From Desulfocapsa sulfexigens (lineage in GTDB: Bacteria; Desulfobacterota; Desulfobulbia; Desulfobulbales; Desulfocapsaceae), in NCBI GenBank assembly GCA_015661935.1, contig DQVD01000294.1:1-7928 (forward strand): a stretch of DNA of 7,928 nt, given 5' to 3'. The position numbers and the translations under genes were made by a program. This document shows positions 6,492 to 7,928 of the stretch, one piece after another; position 1 is the stretch's first letter; each line of letters begins with the position of its first letter. Under the pieces are notes generated by a model, which was given only the letters and a program-made list of their open reading frames with translations, was not told the origin of the DNA and ran no database searches.

Positions 6492-7776
6492 ACTTCTGGC
6501 CGGAGCATTTCCCGGTAGCAACATTAAAGTTGCCGCAGGAAAGGGGAGTTCTCCAGTCGGAAATCAGGTCTTTTGAACCGGGCAGAAAGTCTGACCAGGC
6601 ATCACCCACTTCCATGCCTGCGGTCTGCCAGACGATCTCGAATTGGCCGTCATCCTGGATTTCACCGATCAGGACAGGCTTGGTGATATGATGGTTGGGC
6701 ATCATAACAGAATAACCGCCGGAAAGGTTAGGCACTGTTACACCTATGATGGCATCCTGAACCGCGGCAGAGTCTGTGGTGCCCGCCTTTTCAACAGCCT
6801 TAACCCACATGTTGAACCCTATGAAATGAGCTTCCATGGGATCGTTGGTGACTCGTTTTTCACTTTTGATAAACTTCTGCCATGACTCGATAAAGGCATC
6901 GTTGATTTCACTATCCACACTCATGAAATAGTTCCAGGCAGCCAGGTGACCAACCAGAGGTTTGGTGTCGATACCGGAGAGTTCTTCTTCGCCCACGGAG
7001 AAGGCAAGTACCGGAATGTTGTCGGCGGTAATACCCTGGTTACCCAGCTCTTTGTAAAAGGGAACATTGGCATCGCCGTTAATGGTGGAAACAACGGCTG
7101 TCTTTTTTCCGGAGGAGCCGAATTTTTTAATATCCGAGACAATGGACTGCCAGTCTGAGTGACCAAAAGGGGTGTAGTTGATCATGATATCCTCATCCGC
7201 CACACCTTTGGCTTTCAGGTAGGCTTCAAGGATTTTGTTGGTGGTGCGTGGATAGACGTAATCAGTACCGGCAAGAACCCAGCGTTTTATCTGTATATCA
7301 TTCATCAGATAATCAACTGCAGGAATCGCCTGCTGATTTGGTGCTGCACCTGTATAAAAAACGTTTCTTGAAGATTCCTCTCCCTCATACTGCACAGGAT
7401 AAAAGAGGAGACTGTTTAACTCCTCAAATACCGGAAGAACAGATTTGCGGGAAACAGATGTCCAGCAACCGAATACCGAGGCTACTTTTTCTTTTTCAAT
7501 CAGCTCACGGGCCTTTTCAGCAAATAGCGGCCAATCGGATGCGGGATCAACAACCACAGCTTCAAGTTGTTTGCCAAGTAGTCCTCCTTTTTTGTTCTGC
7601 TCTTCGATGAGCATGAGCATGGTGTCTTTCAAAGTGGTTTCACTGATGGCCATGGTGCCGGACAGGGAATGCAGCACTCCTACTTTGATGGTTTCAGCGG
7701 CCATGGCCTGACCGCTTAGCAAAGAGCCAAGGGCCAGTACACAAGCAAGTGAGAGTGCGGTGAATTTTAATTTCAT
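6490..7776 (-). CDS. urtA: Urea ABC transporter substrate-binding protein UrtA
   Basis: This is the periplasmic urea receptor that delivers substrate to UrtBC; it is a class I, LivJ-like periplasmic binding protein (also labelled FmdD or amide-binding in some annotations). The 428-residue precursor has a Sec signal peptide (KLK basic end, hydrophobic 5-21) with probable cleavage after AMA at 24-26; Cys12 lies inside the hydrophobic stretch and does not make a lipobox. Mature landmarks are IKVGVLHSLSGTMAISE (30-46), VFGCWTSVSRKSVLPVFEE (101-119), FYPVQYEGEESS (125-136), YTGAAPNQQ (141-149) and GSDYVYP-like GTDYVYPRTTN (170-180). These fit UrtA better than LivJ. Cys414 and Cys424 near the C-terminus could form a disulfide. 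The start has a strong AAGGAG (7783-7788) 6 nt upstream. A 73-nt gap with hairpins separates it from urtB. Confidence 0.96.
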   Translation of the reverse strand: MKLKFTALSLACVLALGSLLSGQAMAAETIKVGVLHSLSGTMAISETTLKDTMLMLIEEQNKKGGLLGKQLEAVVVDPASDWPLFAEKARELIEKEKVASVFGCWTSVSRKSVLPVFEELNSLLFYPVQYEGEESSRNVFYTGAAPNQQAIPAVDYLMNDIQIKRWVLAGTDYVYPRTTNKILEAYLKAKGVADEDIMINYTPFGHSDWQSIVSDIKKFGSSGKKTAVVSTINGDANVPFYKELGNQGITADNIPVLAFSVGEEELSGIDTKPLVGHLAAWNYFMSVDSEINDAFIESWQKFIKSEKRVTNDPMEAHFIGFNMWVKAVEKAGTTDSAAVQDAIIGVTVPNLSGGYSVMMPNHHITKPVLIGEIQDDGQFEIVWQTAGMEVGDAWSDFLPGSKDLISDWRTPLSCGNFNVATGKCSGQK

Positions 7777-7928
7777 TTGTTTCTCCTTATAAAAATTGTA
7801 ATTAATGGTTAAAAGTTGTCTTGGGAGCTTGTCCGAGAATAGACATTTTGCTCAAAATCGAAGAATTTTTTTTAAATAAGTACAGCCATATATTTGATAT
7901 TGCGAGCATTATTTTTTTGGAAATTCTG
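7777..7928 (-). promoter_or_regulatory. AT-rich leader upstream of urtA
   Basis: About 150 bases with no coding sequence that I can support. It ends with a strong ribosome site, AAGGAG at 7783-7788. It is AT-rich, with T or A runs near 7866-7873 and 7912-7918, and it contains the palindrome at 7845-7858. As the first gene of the cluster starts here, the main promoter is expected here or just beyond the right edge, but no convincing -35/-10 pair or sigma-54 GG-N10-GC element was found by eye. Confidence 0.45.
7845..7858. promoter_or_regulatory. 14-bp palindrome, possible operator upstream of urtA
   Basis: ATTTTG and CAAAAT are perfect inverted arms separated by CT, lying 69 nt upstream of the urtA ATG. 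The size and symmetry suit a dimeric regulator. It does not match the NtcA consensus GTA-N8-TAC, and I cannot name a regulator. In so AT-rich a stretch a chance palindrome is possible. Confidence 0.3.

Noticed and set aside
7795..7822. Possible sigma-70 promoter (AAGACA, 16-nt spacer, TACAAT) upstream of urtA
   Set aside because: The -10 is good, but transcription would begin at about the ribosome site itself, leaving almost no leader; the -35 is weak.
7860..7900. Possible sigma-54 element around TGGCTGTAC, expected for nitrogen-regulated genes
   Set aside because: The second half, with GC at the required spacing, is missing.

Overview
The window holds one convergently organised, all-minus-strand gene cluster for urea uptake and hydrolysis. 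Read in the direction of transcription (high to low coordinates), the order is urtA-urtB-urtC-urtD-urtE-ureD-ureA-ureB-ureC. ureC is cut by the left edge of the window after 221 codons. No RNA genes, insertion sequences, CRISPR arrays, attachment sites or plus-strand genes could be supported.

Layout: 7928-7777 is an AT-rich leader upstream of urtA that must carry the promoter or the end of an unseen neighbour; it contains one clean 14-bp palindrome. urtA (7776-6490) encodes the secreted urea-binding protein. A 73-nt spacer with two back-to-back hairpins separates it from urtB (6416-4770), a permease with a long exported N-terminal domain. urtC (4765-3677) is the second permease, and urtD (3680-2850) and urtE (2845-2150) are the two ATPases. 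ureD (2147-1305) is a urease maturation chaperone. ureA (1293-991), ureB (979-665) and ureC (664 to beyond 1) are the gamma, beta and alpha urease subunits. From urtB onward every junction is a 4-nt overlap or a gap of 0 to 11 nt, so the genes are almost certainly co-transcribed and in part translationally coupled.

How they work together: UrtA captures urea in the periplasm, UrtBC with UrtDE imports it using ATP, and the UreABC nickel enzyme, assembled with UreD and other Ure chaperones expected beyond the left edge, splits it to ammonia and carbon dioxide (via carbamate). Placing transporter and enzyme in one operon suggests scavenging of dilute urea as a nitrogen source.

Organism: separate UreA, UreB and UreC, Sec-type signal peptides and a periplasmic UrtB domain point to a Gram-negative bacterium. 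GC is close to half in most genes. The overall flavour is compatible with Desulfobacterota or another proteobacterial lineage, but this is a guess. The system itself is a known one. I see no convincing previously undescribed system; the points most worth a second look are the UrtB N-terminal domain with its A-tracts, the twin hairpins after urtA and the palindrome upstream of urtA.
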